From positions 1 to 64,000 of the forward strand of contig JAYYDT010000066.1 of assembly GCA_036160575.1 (NCBI GenBank): DNA of 64,000 bases, written 5' to 3'. Source of the DNA: TMED26 sp002694075. Lineage in GTDB: Bacteria; Pseudomonadota; Alphaproteobacteria; Thalassobaculales; Thalassobaculaceae. Position 1 is the stretch's first letter. Each line of letters begins with the position of its first letter. Positions 1 to 8,257 of the stretch are shown in pieces. Under the pieces are notes generated by a model. That model did not search any database and was not told the DNA's origin. It saw only the letters and a list, made by a program, of their open reading frames with translations. The position numbers and the translations under genes were made by a program.

Positions 1-139
1 GGGCCGAGGGCGTGATCAACAATCCCTCGCCCCAGCGCACCGAAACATTGCCCGAGGTGCCCTGATTGATGCCGCTGGCGTTCATCGCCAAACAGGTCTC
101 GATGAGCGCCGCGCGCGCGGCTTCCTCCGCCGCCGTCAT
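1..139 (-). CDS. class II aldolase/adducin family protein (partial, 3' end outside window)
   Basis: Only the first 46 codons are present. The N-terminus carries the sugar-phosphate aldolase hallmark GTSGNVSVR near residue 30, followed by a hydrophobic strand ending in ITPSA, as in the fuculose-phosphate aldolase and MtnB families. The start ATG overlaps the mtnA stop in an ATGA arrangement, so the two are translationally coupled. Next to mtnA it could be MtnB (methylthioribulose-1-phosphate dehydratase) or the Ald2-type aldolase of the DHAP shunt, which cleaves methylthioribulose- or deoxyribulose-1-phosphate. The visible part cannot separate these. Confidence 0.8.
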   Translation of the reverse strand, partial: MTAAEEAARAALIETCLAMNASGINQGTSGNVSVRWGEGLLITPSA

Positions 140-1239
140 GCCCGTGCTCCGACGGCCATATCCGGGAACAGCGCGGCCAAACCGGCAGCCGAGGCGGCGC
201 AAATCCCGCGCTCGGTGATCAGGCCGGTGACCAGGCGCGCCGGCGTCACGTCAAAGGCCGGATTGCCAACCGGGCTGCCAACCGGGCTGACCTGAACGGT
301 GCTGACCTTGGCGCCGTCCCAGCCGCCGACTTGGCTGACTTCGCTGCCGGCGCGTTCCTCGATGGGAATCTCGGCACAGCCATCGGCGACCGTCCAATCG
401 ATGGTCGGCGACGGCAGGGCGACATAGAACGGCACGCCATTGTCATGGGCCGCCAGCGCCTTCAGATAAGTGCCGATCTTATTGCACACATCGCCGTGGG
501 CGGTGGTGCGGTCGGTACCGACGATCACCAGATCGACCAAGCCGTGCTGCATCAAATGGCCGCCGGCGTTATCGACGATGTATTGATGCGGCACGCCATG
601 GCTGGCCAGTTCCCAGGCGGTCAAGGCGCCCTGATTGCGGGGGCGAGTCTCGTCGACCCAAACATGCAGCGCGACGCCAGCGTCGGCGGCCTGATAAATC
701 GGGCTGGTGGCGGTGCCCCAATCGACGGTAGCGAGCCAGCCGGCGTTACAATGGGTCAAGACGCGCACCGGTTCGCCGGCCGGCTTGGTGTCCGCGATTT
801 CAGCGATCAGGCGGAGGCCATGTTCGCCGATCCGACGGTTGATGGCGACATCCTCATCGGCGATTTCATCGGCCAGGGCAGCGGCCGCCGCCGGCCGCGC
901 GGCCGGCGTCAAATCGATCAGCGCGGCGTGGCAGCGGTCGAGCGCCCATTTCAAATTGATCGCCGTCGGCCGTGTCTCGATCAGCCGCCCATAAGCCTCC
1001 CGTAGCGCCGCGTCACTGGCGTCACGCGCCATCTCGGCGGCCACGCCATAAGCGGCGGTGGCCCCGATCAGGGGCGCGCCGCGCACCCACATGTCGCGAA
1101 TGGCGGTGGCGAAGTCCTCGAGACTGTCCAACGCGGCGATCCGAAAATGATGGGGGAGCCAGCGTTGGTCGATCGCTCTGACCGCGCCGGTCGCCGCGTC
1201 ACGCCAAATCGCGCGATAGGCTGTCCCGTCAACCTTCAT
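136..1239 (-). CDS. mtnA: S-methyl-5-thioribose-1-phosphate isomerase
   Basis: This 367-residue protein is full length for MtnA, the eIF2B-like aldose-ketose isomerase that converts 5-methylthioribose-1-phosphate to the ribulose form in methionine salvage. Visible signatures are RGAPLIG (53-59), LTHCNAG with the probable catalytic Cys164, and VGTDR with the probable catalytic Asp243, followed by the conserved NKIGTY segment. It is cytosolic. It is the upstream gene of a coupled pair with the class II aldolase, and no mtnK or mtnP is visible here. The pairing suits either classic methionine salvage or the shunt that also takes 5-deoxyribose-1-phosphate. Confidence 0.93.
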   Translation of the reverse strand: MKVDGTAYRAIWRDAATGAVRAIDQRWLPHHFRIAALDSLEDFATAIRDMWVRGAPLIGATAAYGVAAEMARDASDAALREAYGRLIETRPTAINLKWALDRCHAALIDLTPAARPAAAAALADEIADEDVAINRRIGEHGLRLIAEIADTKPAGEPVRVLTHCNAGWLATVDWGTATSPIYQAADAGVALHVWVDETRPRNQGALTAWELASHGVPHQYIVDNAGGHLMQHGLVDLVIVGTDRTTAHGDVCNKIGTYLKALAAHDNGVPFYVALPSPTIDWTVADGCAEIPIEERAGSEVSQVGGWDGAKVSTVQVSPVGSPVGNPAFDVTPARLVTGLITERGICAASAAGLAALFPDMAVGARA

Positions 1240-1333
1240 CGTTTTGTCCCTTGGAAGACCGACCCTGGAGAGGCAAACTACGCCACCGCTGGCTGGCGAG
1301 CAATGGCATCACAGGAAACGGGAGAGCAGGGCC

Positions 1334-1654
1334 ATGGGGATTGGGTGGCTGGATTTTGTGAAGGGCTTTCAAAAGGCGATGAATGAAAAGGATTTCAGCG
1401 ACCTCGACGTGGTTCTTGACGATATTTTTATGTGGCATAGCACCGAACTGAACAAACCGGCGACGCGCGAATGGGCGCTGACCACCGACATGCGCATGGG
1501 CGATGGCACGGTGTTTTATGAGAATGATGAAATTTTGGTTGGCCGCCATAGCGTCACCGCCAATGGCGAAACCTTCGAGGTTTTCGGGGTCGCTCATGTC
1601 AATTCCAACCGCGTCTACAGCTACCACCACCTGCGGGCGCCGCGCGCCGAGTGA
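1334..1654 (+). CDS. SnoaL/NTF2-like small protein
   Basis: This is a 106-residue protein beginning MGIGWLDFVKGF. The ATG at 1334 is chosen because a purine-rich GGAGAGCAGG lies just upstream; an ATG at 1244 would add 30 residues with no family resemblance. An N-terminal helix, a 'DDIFMWHSTE' segment and C-terminal strands (FEVFGVAHVNSNRV) resemble the cone-shaped NTF2/SnoaL fold used by small isomerases, dehydratases and binding proteins. No catalytic residues can be assigned. It is the first gene of the long plus-strand catabolic run and its substrate is unknown. Confidence 0.6.
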   Translation: MGIGWLDFVKGFQKAMNEKDFSDLDVVLDDIFMWHSTELNKPATREWALTTDMRMGDGTVFYENDEILVGRHSVTANGETFEVFGVAHVNSNRVYSYHHLRAPRAE

Positions 1655-1733
1655 CCGGCCGGCCGGCGTCGGCTTGTGCCGCCCACCGGCCTCGGCTAGC
1701 GTTCGACCCTGACTTCAGTCAAAGGAGGAAGAC

Positions 1734-2039
1734 ATGGCCCTCTCAATCCAAGTTCTCTATCCGGTGGGTGACGACACCCATTTCGACATGGATTATTACC
1801 TCGCCAAACACATGCCCTTGGTCGGCGAGTGCATTGGCGAACACCTGGAAAGCACGCAAGTGACCAAAGGGGTCGCCGGCGGGCCGGACCAACCGCCGGC
1901 CTTTTACGCCATCGCCACCATGACCTTCGCCGACAAAGCGGCGATGGACGCGGCGATGCCGAAAATGGGGCCGGCGCTCGCCGATATCCCGAATTATACG
2001 AATACCACGCCGCAAATGCTGATCGGCGAAGTGGCCTAA
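1734..2039 (+). CDS. EthD family protein
   Basis: This 101-residue protein has the EthD pattern of a ferredoxin-like dimeric barrel: an early 'LYP' strand, then FDMDYYLAKHMPLV with the conserved His-Met-Pro, and an Ala/Met-rich helix before the last strand. Members include EthD of ether (ETBE) degradation, where the protein is needed for the oxygenase system but its reaction is unclear. A strong AAAGGAGGAAG ribosome-binding site lies 4 bases before the ATG. It opens a chain of catabolic genes. A role as accessory protein or small-molecule-binding enzyme is inferred. Confidence 0.85.
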   Translation: MALSIQVLYPVGDDTHFDMDYYLAKHMPLVGECIGEHLESTQVTKGVAGGPDQPPAFYAIATMTFADKAAMDAAMPKMGPALADIPNYTNTTPQMLIGEVA

Positions 2040-2089
2040 CCGAACAGCGGCACCCAAGCGGCGCCAAATCGAAAGACGAGAGCGGGGCG

Positions 2090-2848
2090 ATGGACCTTCA
2101 ACTTGACGACAAAATCGCCCTGGTCACCGGGGCCAGCGCCGGTATCGGCGTTGGCATCGCTCGGGTGCTGGCGGCCGAAGGCGCGCAACTGGCGATCAGC
2201 GCCCGGCGCGCCGATAATCTGCGCGCCCTCGCCAAGGAGATCACCGGCGCCGGCGGCAAGCCGCCGCTGGTGGTGCCGGCCGACCTCACCGACGATAACG
2301 GCCCGGCGGCCCTGGCCGAGACGGTGCTGGCCGATCTCGGCCGCGTCGATATTCTGGTCAACAACGCCGGCCTGTCCCGGACCCTGCCGGAGAACGCGCC
2401 GGAAGCCGCGTGGGATGAGGCGATGATGCTCAAATTCACCATGGGCCGGCGCTTGACCTATCACTTTTTGGCCGGCATGCGGGCGCGCGGCTGGGGTCGG
2501 ATTATCCATGTCACCGGCGTGCTGGAGCCTTTCACCGCCAACGCCGGACTGGCCGGCTGCGCCGCCACCCATGCCTGGGCCAAGGGCATGTCGCGCGATG
2601 TCGCCAAAGACGGGGTCACCGTCAATTGCGTGCCCCCGGGGCGCATCAACTCCGAGCAAATTTTGACTCGCCTGCACCCGACCGAGGCCAGCCGGCAAGC
2701 CTTCATCGACGCCAACATCCCGGCCGGCCGTTTCGGCGAACCCGAGGAGTTCGGCCGTCTGGTCGCTTTTCTCGCCTCGCCGCTGGCCGGCTATATCACC
2801 GGCTGTGTGATCCCGGTCGACGGCGGGATGCACCGCTTCATTCAGTAG
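2090..2848 (+). CDS. atypical short-chain dehydrogenase/reductase (Tyr to His in YxxxK)
   Basis: This 252-residue Rossmann protein has the cofactor motif TGASAGIG (13-20) and NNAG (91-94). The usual catalytic Tyr-x-x-x-Lys is replaced by His161-Ala-Trp-Ala-Lys165, and the Ser region reads HVTG instead of NISS. The following segment, NCVPPGRINSEQ, resembles an SDR branch I know with the same H-x-W-x-K and PPGRI-SEQ pattern. NAD(P)-binding is well supported, but the reaction is not. The ATG at 2090 follows GAGCGGGGCG. The gene sits between an EthD protein and an alpha/beta hydrolase in the catabolic run. Confidence 0.85.
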   Translation: MDLQLDDKIALVTGASAGIGVGIARVLAAEGAQLAISARRADNLRALAKEITGAGGKPPLVVPADLTDDNGPAALAETVLADLGRVDILVNNAGLSRTLPENAPEAAWDEAMMLKFTMGRRLTYHFLAGMRARGWGRIIHVTGVLEPFTANAGLAGCAATHAWAKGMSRDVAKDGVTVNCVPPGRINSEQILTRLHPTEASRQAFIDANIPAGRFGEPEEFGRLVAFLASPLAGYITGCVIPVDGGMHRFIQ

Positions 2849-2915
2849 CCCGCCCGGCGGCTGTCGACCCGGTCGGTTTTGACCGGGCGGTAGTCGGCAT
2901 GGAAGGATGGAACCA

Positions 2916-3809
2916 ATGGCTAACGCGCCCAGCGATCACGTGGTGTGGAACGGCATGACACAGGCGGAATTGGACGCCGCCTACGACCAGGCGGCCTATG
3001 CCGCCAACCTGCAACAGATCGTCAGCCGCTGGGGCGTCTTAAGCGAAGACATCCGCGCCCGCTTAGGGCCGCCGACGCGCCACGCCTACGGTCCTGGCGC
3101 CAACGAAGCTTTGGACGTGTATCCCGCCACCCGCCCCAACGCGCCGATCAATCTATTCGTCCACGGCGGCGCCTGGCGCTCGCGCAAAGCCCATGACAGC
3201 GCCATCGCCGCCGAAGCATTCGTCAGCGCCGGCGCGTGTTTTGTGGTGATCGATTTCGACTGGGTTCAAGACCGCGACGGCGATTTGATGCCCATCGCCG
3301 AACAGACCCGCCAAGCCATCGCCTGGACCTGGCGCAACGCCGAACGGCTGGGCGGCGACCCCGATCGTTTGTTCGTCTCCGCGCATTCCTCCGGCGCCCA
3401 TATGGCGGCGGTCGCCTTGACCACCGACTGGCCAACAGCCCACGACGTCCCGGCGGACATCGTCAAAGGCGCAGTTTTATGCAGCGGCCTCTACGATCTG
3501 GCCCCGGTGCGCTTATCGGCCCGCAGCGGCTATGTCGCCTTCACCGACGAAAGCGTCGAGGCGCTCAGCCCGATGCGCCATGTGGCGCGCATCCCCTGTC
3601 CGGTTGTGGTCGCCCACGGCACCCTGGACACGCCCGAGTTCCAGCGCCAGAGCCAGGAATTGGCCGACGCCTTGCGGACGCGCGGCCATCCTTGCCAATA
3701 TCTGGTCGGCGCGCACTATAATCACTTCGAAATCCTCGAGACCCTGGCCAACCCACTTGGCCTGTTGGGCCGCGCGGCGCTGGCGCAGATGGGCTTGGCC
3801 GCCCCATAA
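2916..3809 (+). CDS. alpha/beta hydrolase (HGGAW esterase, kynurenine formamidase-like)
   Basis: This 297-residue carboxylesterase-type hydrolase has the oxyanion-hole motif HGGAW at 83-87. The nucleophile elbow is A-H-S-S-G with Ser158, where Ala stands in for the usual first Gly. A late GAHYNHFE supplies the probable catalytic His. Length and order match the kynurenine formamidase/esterase-lipase group. The ATG at 2916 is preferred over the in-frame ATG at 2907, because the AAGGATGG ribosome-binding site overlaps the earlier codon. The protein is cytosolic. It may hydrolyse an ester, lactone or formamide made by the oxygenases downstream; the substrate is unknown. Confidence 0.8.
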   Translation: MANAPSDHVVWNGMTQAELDAAYDQAAYAANLQQIVSRWGVLSEDIRARLGPPTRHAYGPGANEALDVYPATRPNAPINLFVHGGAWRSRKAHDSAIAAEAFVSAGACFVVIDFDWVQDRDGDLMPIAEQTRQAIAWTWRNAERLGGDPDRLFVSAHSSGAHMAAVALTTDWPTAHDVPADIVKGAVLCSGLYDLAPVRLSARSGYVAFTDESVEALSPMRHVARIPCPVVVAHGTLDTPEFQRQSQELADALRTRGHPCQYLVGAHYNHFEILETLANPLGLLGRAALAQMGLAAP

Positions 3810-3873
3810 CCCCTGGCGCGCGGCGAAACCGCCCGCACGGACCATCCCGGCCCGCGGAAAGGCAAGACAAGAT

Positions 3874-4653
3874 ATGTTGGAAAGCGTTCTTGAGTTCGAT
3901 GACGTGCGGCTGAACTTCGGCGCCGAAACGATCTACGACAAACTGAGCTTTAAGGTCCGCGCCGGCGAATTCTTATGCATCCTCGGTCCCAGCGGCTGCG
4001 GCAAATCAACCTCGCTGCGGCTAATGGGCGATCTTCTGCCCCCCGACGGCGGCGACCTAAAGGTCACCGGCCTGCCGCCGGCCGAGGGCTGGCGCAAACT
4101 GGCTTATGTCTTTCAATCGCCACGTCTGGTGCCGTGGCGAAACGCGCTTGGCAATGTCATTTTGGGCATGGAGTTGCGCTTCGAGGGCATGGCCAAGGCC
4201 GAGATGCGGGAAAAGGCGAAAGACCTTCTGTCGCTTGTCGGGCTTGGCAACGACATGGAGAAATACCCGGCCATGCTGTCCGGCGGCGAACGCCAACGCG
4301 TCGCGATCGCCCGCGCCTTGTCGGTGGATCCGGAAATCATCCTGATGGACGAGCCGTTCTCCGCCCTCGACCTCAACACCCGGCGGCGCATGCGCGCCGA
4401 AATCATCCGGATCTGGGAGCAAACCGGCAAGACCGTGATCTTCGTGACTCACGATGTCGAAGAAGCCCTGGTGCTGGCTAATCGCATCCTGTTACTGTCG
4501 AACAAACCGACCCATGTGCTGGAGACCTTCACCTTAGACGAGGCGCGGCCGCGCGACCTCGACAATTCGCCCACCCTGGCGCGGCGCAAGGAACATCTGA
4601 TAGCGCTGTTTCGTCAACTCGAGGAGAGCGCTGGAAATGGCGCCGCCGATTGA
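3874..4653 (+). CDS. ABC transporter ATP-binding protein, NitT/TauT type
   Basis: This 259-residue ATPase has Walker A GPSGCGKST at 38-46, Q-loop region VFQSPRLVPW, signature LSGGERQRVAIARA, Walker B IILMDEPFSALD and switch His in FVTHDVEEAL. The Q-loop wording and the length match SsuB/TauB/RibY-like importers of small anions, sulfonates, vitamins or aromatics. The ATG at 3874 gives the canonical N-terminus. It is followed by a binding protein and two different permeases, so the importer should have a heterodimeric membrane part. Its place inside the catabolic run suggests that it brings in the compound degraded there. Confidence 0.93.
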   Translation: MLESVLEFDDVRLNFGAETIYDKLSFKVRAGEFLCILGPSGCGKSTSLRLMGDLLPPDGGDLKVTGLPPAEGWRKLAYVFQSPRLVPWRNALGNVILGMELRFEGMAKAEMREKAKDLLSLVGLGNDMEKYPAMLSGGERQRVAIARALSVDPEIILMDEPFSALDLNTRRRMRAEIIRIWEQTGKTVIFVTHDVEEALVLANRILLLSNKPTHVLETFTLDEARPRDLDNSPTLARRKEHLIALFRQLEESAGNGAAD

Positions 4654-4693
4654 CGGCGGAAACCTCCGGCGGACCGGAAAAGAGGGAAAACTT

Positions 4694-5701
4694 ATGAAAA
4701 AACGTTCACTTCTGGGCCGCGTGGCTCAGCTCGCGGGGGTTGCGATGGTCGCCGCCCTCGCTGGTTTGTCACAGGCCGCTGCCAAGGAAAAGATTTCCTA
4801 CGCCTATCTGGCGGACCCGGCGCTAGAGGGCATTTTATATGGCATCAAAAGCGGGAAAGTGACCTCGGAGCTAATCGAGATCGAGGCCAGCGCGCTGCAG
4901 ATCCCGGCGCTCATCTCCTCGACGCCGGCGAAAAAATACGACGTCATCATGAACGCCGTGATGGCCATCCCCTTCGCCAAGAAGCGCGGCTTGGACCTGG
5001 TCGTGCTATCCTCGGCGCTGCGTTCGGCGCCGGGCCGCGAGGGCGCCGGCATCTGGGTCAAAAAGGACAGCCCCTATAAAACCCTGGCCGACCTCAAAGG
5101 CAAAAAGATTGGCAGCTATTCGCTGCGCGCCACCGGCACCACCTGGATCCGCATCGCCCTGTGGAAGAAGCACGGGATCAACGTCTCATACAAAGGCGGC
5201 GATTACGAATGGGTTCAAATCCCGGCGCCGGCCCTGCTGACGTCGCTGGAGACCGGTAATGTCGATGCCGCCACGCTGATCCATTCGCAGGCCTACAAGG
5301 CCCGCAACAGCGGCGACTATCGGGTGCTGACCTGGACCAGCAAGGACAATTTCGAGCTGTTCGGCGCCGACACCTTGTCGGCCGTCAATGTGACCTATCC
5401 CGAAAAACTGAAGGCCCGCCCGGAAGCTTTCAAGGAATTCAACCGCATGCTGCACGAGTCCGTGCAATACGCGGTCAACAATCCCGACCAGGTGGGCGCG
5501 GCCATCGCCAAACAGACGGCGAAAATCACCGCCGACTATTTCAAGGCTTGGCTGAAGGACTATTCCTATTTCCCCGGTGTCGTCAGCGAAGCCGACAAAA
5601 AGGCGATGACCACGGTTTGGACCATGTCCAAGGAGATGGGCATTTTGAAAAAGGTGCCCGACGTCAACGCCGTGATCTGGGAACACGCGATCACGGAGTG
5701 A
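4694..5701 (+). CDS. ABC transporter periplasmic substrate-binding protein, NitT/TauT type
   Basis: This 335-residue secreted protein has an N-terminal signal peptide: Lys/Arg-rich start MKKRS, a hydrophobic core to about residue 25, and likely cleavage in the SQAAA region. The mature part follows the SsuA/ThiY-like type II binding fold: an early strand, 'DVIMNAVMAIPFAKKRGLDLVV', then 'LADLKGKKIGSYSLRATG' for the hinge and ligand loop. AGAGGGAAAA precedes the ATG at 4694. It would bind the imported solute in the periplasm and deliver it to the two permeases downstream. The ligand cannot be named from sequence. Confidence 0.88.
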   Translation: MKKRSLLGRVAQLAGVAMVAALAGLSQAAAKEKISYAYLADPALEGILYGIKSGKVTSELIEIEASALQIPALISSTPAKKYDVIMNAVMAIPFAKKRGLDLVVLSSALRSAPGREGAGIWVKKDSPYKTLADLKGKKIGSYSLRATGTTWIRIALWKKHGINVSYKGGDYEWVQIPAPALLTSLETGNVDAATLIHSQAYKARNSGDYRVLTWTSKDNFELFGADTLSAVNVTYPEKLKARPEAFKEFNRMLHESVQYAVNNPDQVGAAIAKQTAKITADYFKAWLKDYSYFPGVVSEADKKAMTTVWTMSKEMGILKKVPDVNAVIWEHAITE

Positions 5702-5724
5702 TCCGACCGCGCAATTCTTAGATT

Positions 5725-6504
5725 ATGCGGATCTCGGCGCTGACGCGCGCCTGGTCGACACCGCGAGGCGCGGCCCACCTCTTCACCCTGGTGTTCCTGG
5801 GGGCGTGGGCCGCGTTTAGCGCGACGGTTGAAAGCTATGTCATGCCCAGCCCGTGGGCGGTGTCGGCGCGTCTATTGGCGATGTTTTCCGACGTCCACGA
5901 AATCGGCCACATGCTGTACTCCTTTGCGCACATCATTTCGGCGGTGTGCATTTCCTTTGTGATCGGCAGCGCGCTGGCTTTCCTGGCCCATTACATGGGC
6001 CTGTTCCGCCCGGCCATTCAGGACCGCGTCACGCCGTTTTTGAATTCCTTCTCAGGCGTCGGCTGGACCTTCCTGGCGATCATTTGGTTCGGCATTTCCG
6101 ACGTCACGGTGGTGTTCGTGATCTCGCTGGTGCTGGTGCCCTTCGCGATCATCAATATGGCCGAGGGGTTGGCCAATCTGGACCGCGAAATCCTGGAAAT
6201 GGCGCGCAGTTTCGCGCGCGCGCCGGGCCAACGTTTCTGGTTGGTTATTCTGCCCTCCCTCTACCCGTTCATTTTCGCGACCATCCGGATCAGCTTCGGG
6301 GTCGCCTGGAAGGTCGCCCTGACGGCCGAATTGTTCGGCGGCAACACCGGGCTTGGCTATATGCTGAACCTCGCCCGACAGGATTTCGATATGCCCTTGG
6401 TGCTGGCGGTGATCGTCGTCATCATCGCCTTTGTCTATTCAACCGACCGCTTCATTTTTCAGCCCATCCAAGCGGTTCTGGCGCGCCATCATGGCACCGC
6501 CTGA
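5725..6504 (+). CDS. ABC transporter permease, NitT/TauT type (first of two)
   Basis: This 259-residue integral membrane protein has about six hydrophobic segments. The coupling-helix (EAA-like) region reads 'NLDREILEMARSFARAPGQRF' near residue 155-175. It carries the SsuC/TauC-like pieces SGVGWTFLAIIWFGISD and GVAWKVALTAELFGG. No clear ribosome-binding site precedes the ATG at 5725, so it may depend on read-through translation from the binding-protein gene 23 bases upstream. It ends inside the start of the second permease, which suggests equal expression of the pair. Confidence 0.9.
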   Translation: MRISALTRAWSTPRGAAHLFTLVFLGAWAAFSATVESYVMPSPWAVSARLLAMFSDVHEIGHMLYSFAHIISAVCISFVIGSALAFLAHYMGLFRPAIQDRVTPFLNSFSGVGWTFLAIIWFGISDVTVVFVISLVLVPFAIINMAEGLANLDREILEMARSFARAPGQRFWLVILPSLYPFIFATIRISFGVAWKVALTAELFGGNTGLGYMLNLARQDFDMPLVLAVIVVIIAFVYSTDRFIFQPIQAVLARHHGTA

Positions 6505-7270
6505 GGCGCGCGCCCGCCGGCGTTGGCTGCCGCGGTTGACCGCCGACGGCCTGGTGGTCCTGGCGGTGGCCATCTGGTGGGCGTTCGCGCTGGACATGCC
6601 GGAGTTTCTTTTGCCCGGCCCCGGGCTGGTCGCGACCCGCATCTGGGAATTGTTCACCGATCCGCTTTATCTCGGCCATGTGGTGGCCAGCAGCGCGCGG
6701 GTGGTGGTGGCGGTGATGATCGCGGTGACGCTGGGCGCCGTGCTGGCGTTTCTGCCGCGCTGGTTGCCGATCACCGAGGTCATCGTCCATGAACGGATCA
6801 AGCCGTTCCTGAATTCCTTTCCTTCCGTCGGCTGGGCGATCCTGGCGATCATCTGGTTCGGCCCGTCGCATGGCACGATCATCTTTGTGATGGTGATGAT
6901 CCTAACGCCGTTCTGCCTGGTCAACCTGTCGGAAGGCTTGAAGGAGATCGACGCCGAAATCCTTGAGATGGCGCGCAGCTTCACCCGCCGGCGGCTGGTG
7001 GTGCTGTTCAAAATCACCTTGCCGTTGCTGATGCCCTATTTGATTTCGGCCCTCCGCATCGCCTATGGGGTGGGCTGGAAGATCGCCTTGGTGGCCGAGT
7101 TATTCGGGACCGAGAGCGGCCTCGGCTTTCTTCTGCAACAAGCCCAATCGCTGGCTGACGCCGGCACCGTTTTCGCCACCTGTCTGGCCATCGTCCTGGT
7201 GTTTTGGCTTGGCGAGAAGGCGGTTATCAATCCATTGTCACGCAAATTCACCGGCGCCGCTTCAGTCTGA
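6491..7270 (+). CDS. ABC transporter permease, NitT/TauT type (second of two)
   Basis: This is a 259-residue permease, the same length as its partner and clearly related to it: PSVGWAILAIIWFGPSH and GVGWKIALVAELFGTE are at matching places, and the EAA-like loop is 'EIDAEILEMARSFTRRR'. The ATG at 6491 lies 14 bases inside the first permease gene; an in-frame ATG at 6431 would add a non-conserved 20-residue leader. The two probably arose by duplication and form a heterodimeric channel. Most NitT/TauT importers use a homodimer, so the pair is somewhat unusual. Confidence 0.9.
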   Translation: MAPPEARARRRWLPRLTADGLVVLAVAIWWAFALDMPEFLLPGPGLVATRIWELFTDPLYLGHVVASSARVVVAVMIAVTLGAVLAFLPRWLPITEVIVHERIKPFLNSFPSVGWAILAIIWFGPSHGTIIFVMVMILTPFCLVNLSEGLKEIDAEILEMARSFTRRRLVVLFKITLPLLMPYLISALRIAYGVGWKIALVAELFGTESGLGFLLQQAQSLADAGTVFATCLAIVLVFWLGEKAVINPLSRKFTGAASV

Positions 7271-7280
7271 CGAGGGCAAT

Positions 7281-8102
7281 ATGACCAGCATCAAAACCGA
7301 ACGCATCCTCGAAAATCCCAAGATCTGCATCGACCACGCCGGCGACGGCGAGTTGTTGGTGCTGATGCATGGGATCGGCGGCAACCGCAGCAATTGGACC
7401 GAGCAGGTCGAAGCCTTCGCGCCGCATTTTCACACCGTCGCCTGGGACGCCCGCGGCTATGGCGACAGCGACGATTACGCCGGCCGCCTCGATTTTGAGG
7501 ATTTCTCCCGCGATCTGCTCGGCCTGCTCGATCACTTCGGGGCCGAGCAAGCCCATCTCTGCGGGCTGTCGATGGGCGGCCGGATCGCCCAGGATTTTTA
7601 CCGGATGTACCCCAGCCGGGTGAAATCACTCTTACTGGTCGCCACCTTCGCCGGCTTCAAGCGGCTGAGCGAGCCGGAACGCCAACGCTTTGTCGAACTG
7701 CGCCTGAAACCCCTGAAAGAAGGCGGCAAGGAACCCAAGGACATCGCCCCGGTGGTCGCCAAGACCCTGATCGGCCCGAACGCGCCGGAAGCCCATTACC
7801 AGCGCCTGGTGGCCAGCATGGAGCGCCTGCACAAGGACAGCTACATCAAGACGATTGAATCCTCGACCGAACACGATAAGGCCCTCGCCTTGGAAACTGT
7901 CACCGTGCCAACACAGTTGATTTTTGGCGAACATGACAGCCTGACCCCGCCAGAAATCGGCCGCGGCATGGCCGCGCGTATCGCCGGCGCGCGGTTCACC
8001 GAAATCGCCGATTCCGGCCATCTGATCAACCTCGAACACCCGGCGGTGTTTAATCGGACCGCCCTCGACTTTCTCCTGGCCCAGGGGTCGGACCGGGGGT
8101 GA
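7281..8102 (+). CDS. alpha/beta hydrolase (enol-lactonase/BPHL-like)
   Basis: This 273-residue alpha/beta hydrolase has HGIGG (30-34) forming the oxyanion hole, nucleophile elbow GLSMGG with Ser97, and C-terminal acid and base in 'IFGEHDSLTPP' and 'DSGHLINLEHP'. The overall shape resembles 3-oxoadipate enol-lactonase (PcaD) and meta-cleavage product hydrolases. The ATG at 7281 has GAGGG upstream and lies 10 bases after the permease stop, so the gene belongs to the transporter operon. A lactone or ester from the monooxygenases encoded downstream is a plausible substrate, by context only. Confidence 0.85.
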   Translation: MTSIKTERILENPKICIDHAGDGELLVLMHGIGGNRSNWTEQVEAFAPHFHTVAWDARGYGDSDDYAGRLDFEDFSRDLLGLLDHFGAEQAHLCGLSMGGRIAQDFYRMYPSRVKSLLLVATFAGFKRLSEPERQRFVELRLKPLKEGGKEPKDIAPVVAKTLIGPNAPEAHYQRLVASMERLHKDSYIKTIESSTEHDKALALETVTVPTQLIFGEHDSLTPPEIGRGMAARIAGARFTEIADSGHLINLEHPAVFNRTALDFLLAQGSDRG

Positions 8103-8257
8103 GCCGCCGGCGCGCTTCCAAATGACGGCGCGGCAAGAGACGGTCCGAGCGCCCGCCGGCCCATTGCGCGTCGCCGCCTTTGCCGCCATGATTTCGGCTC
8201 TGATGGATTTCACCAAAAAGCACGCCGGCCCCACCGCCGGCCGACGGGAGCGAACAG

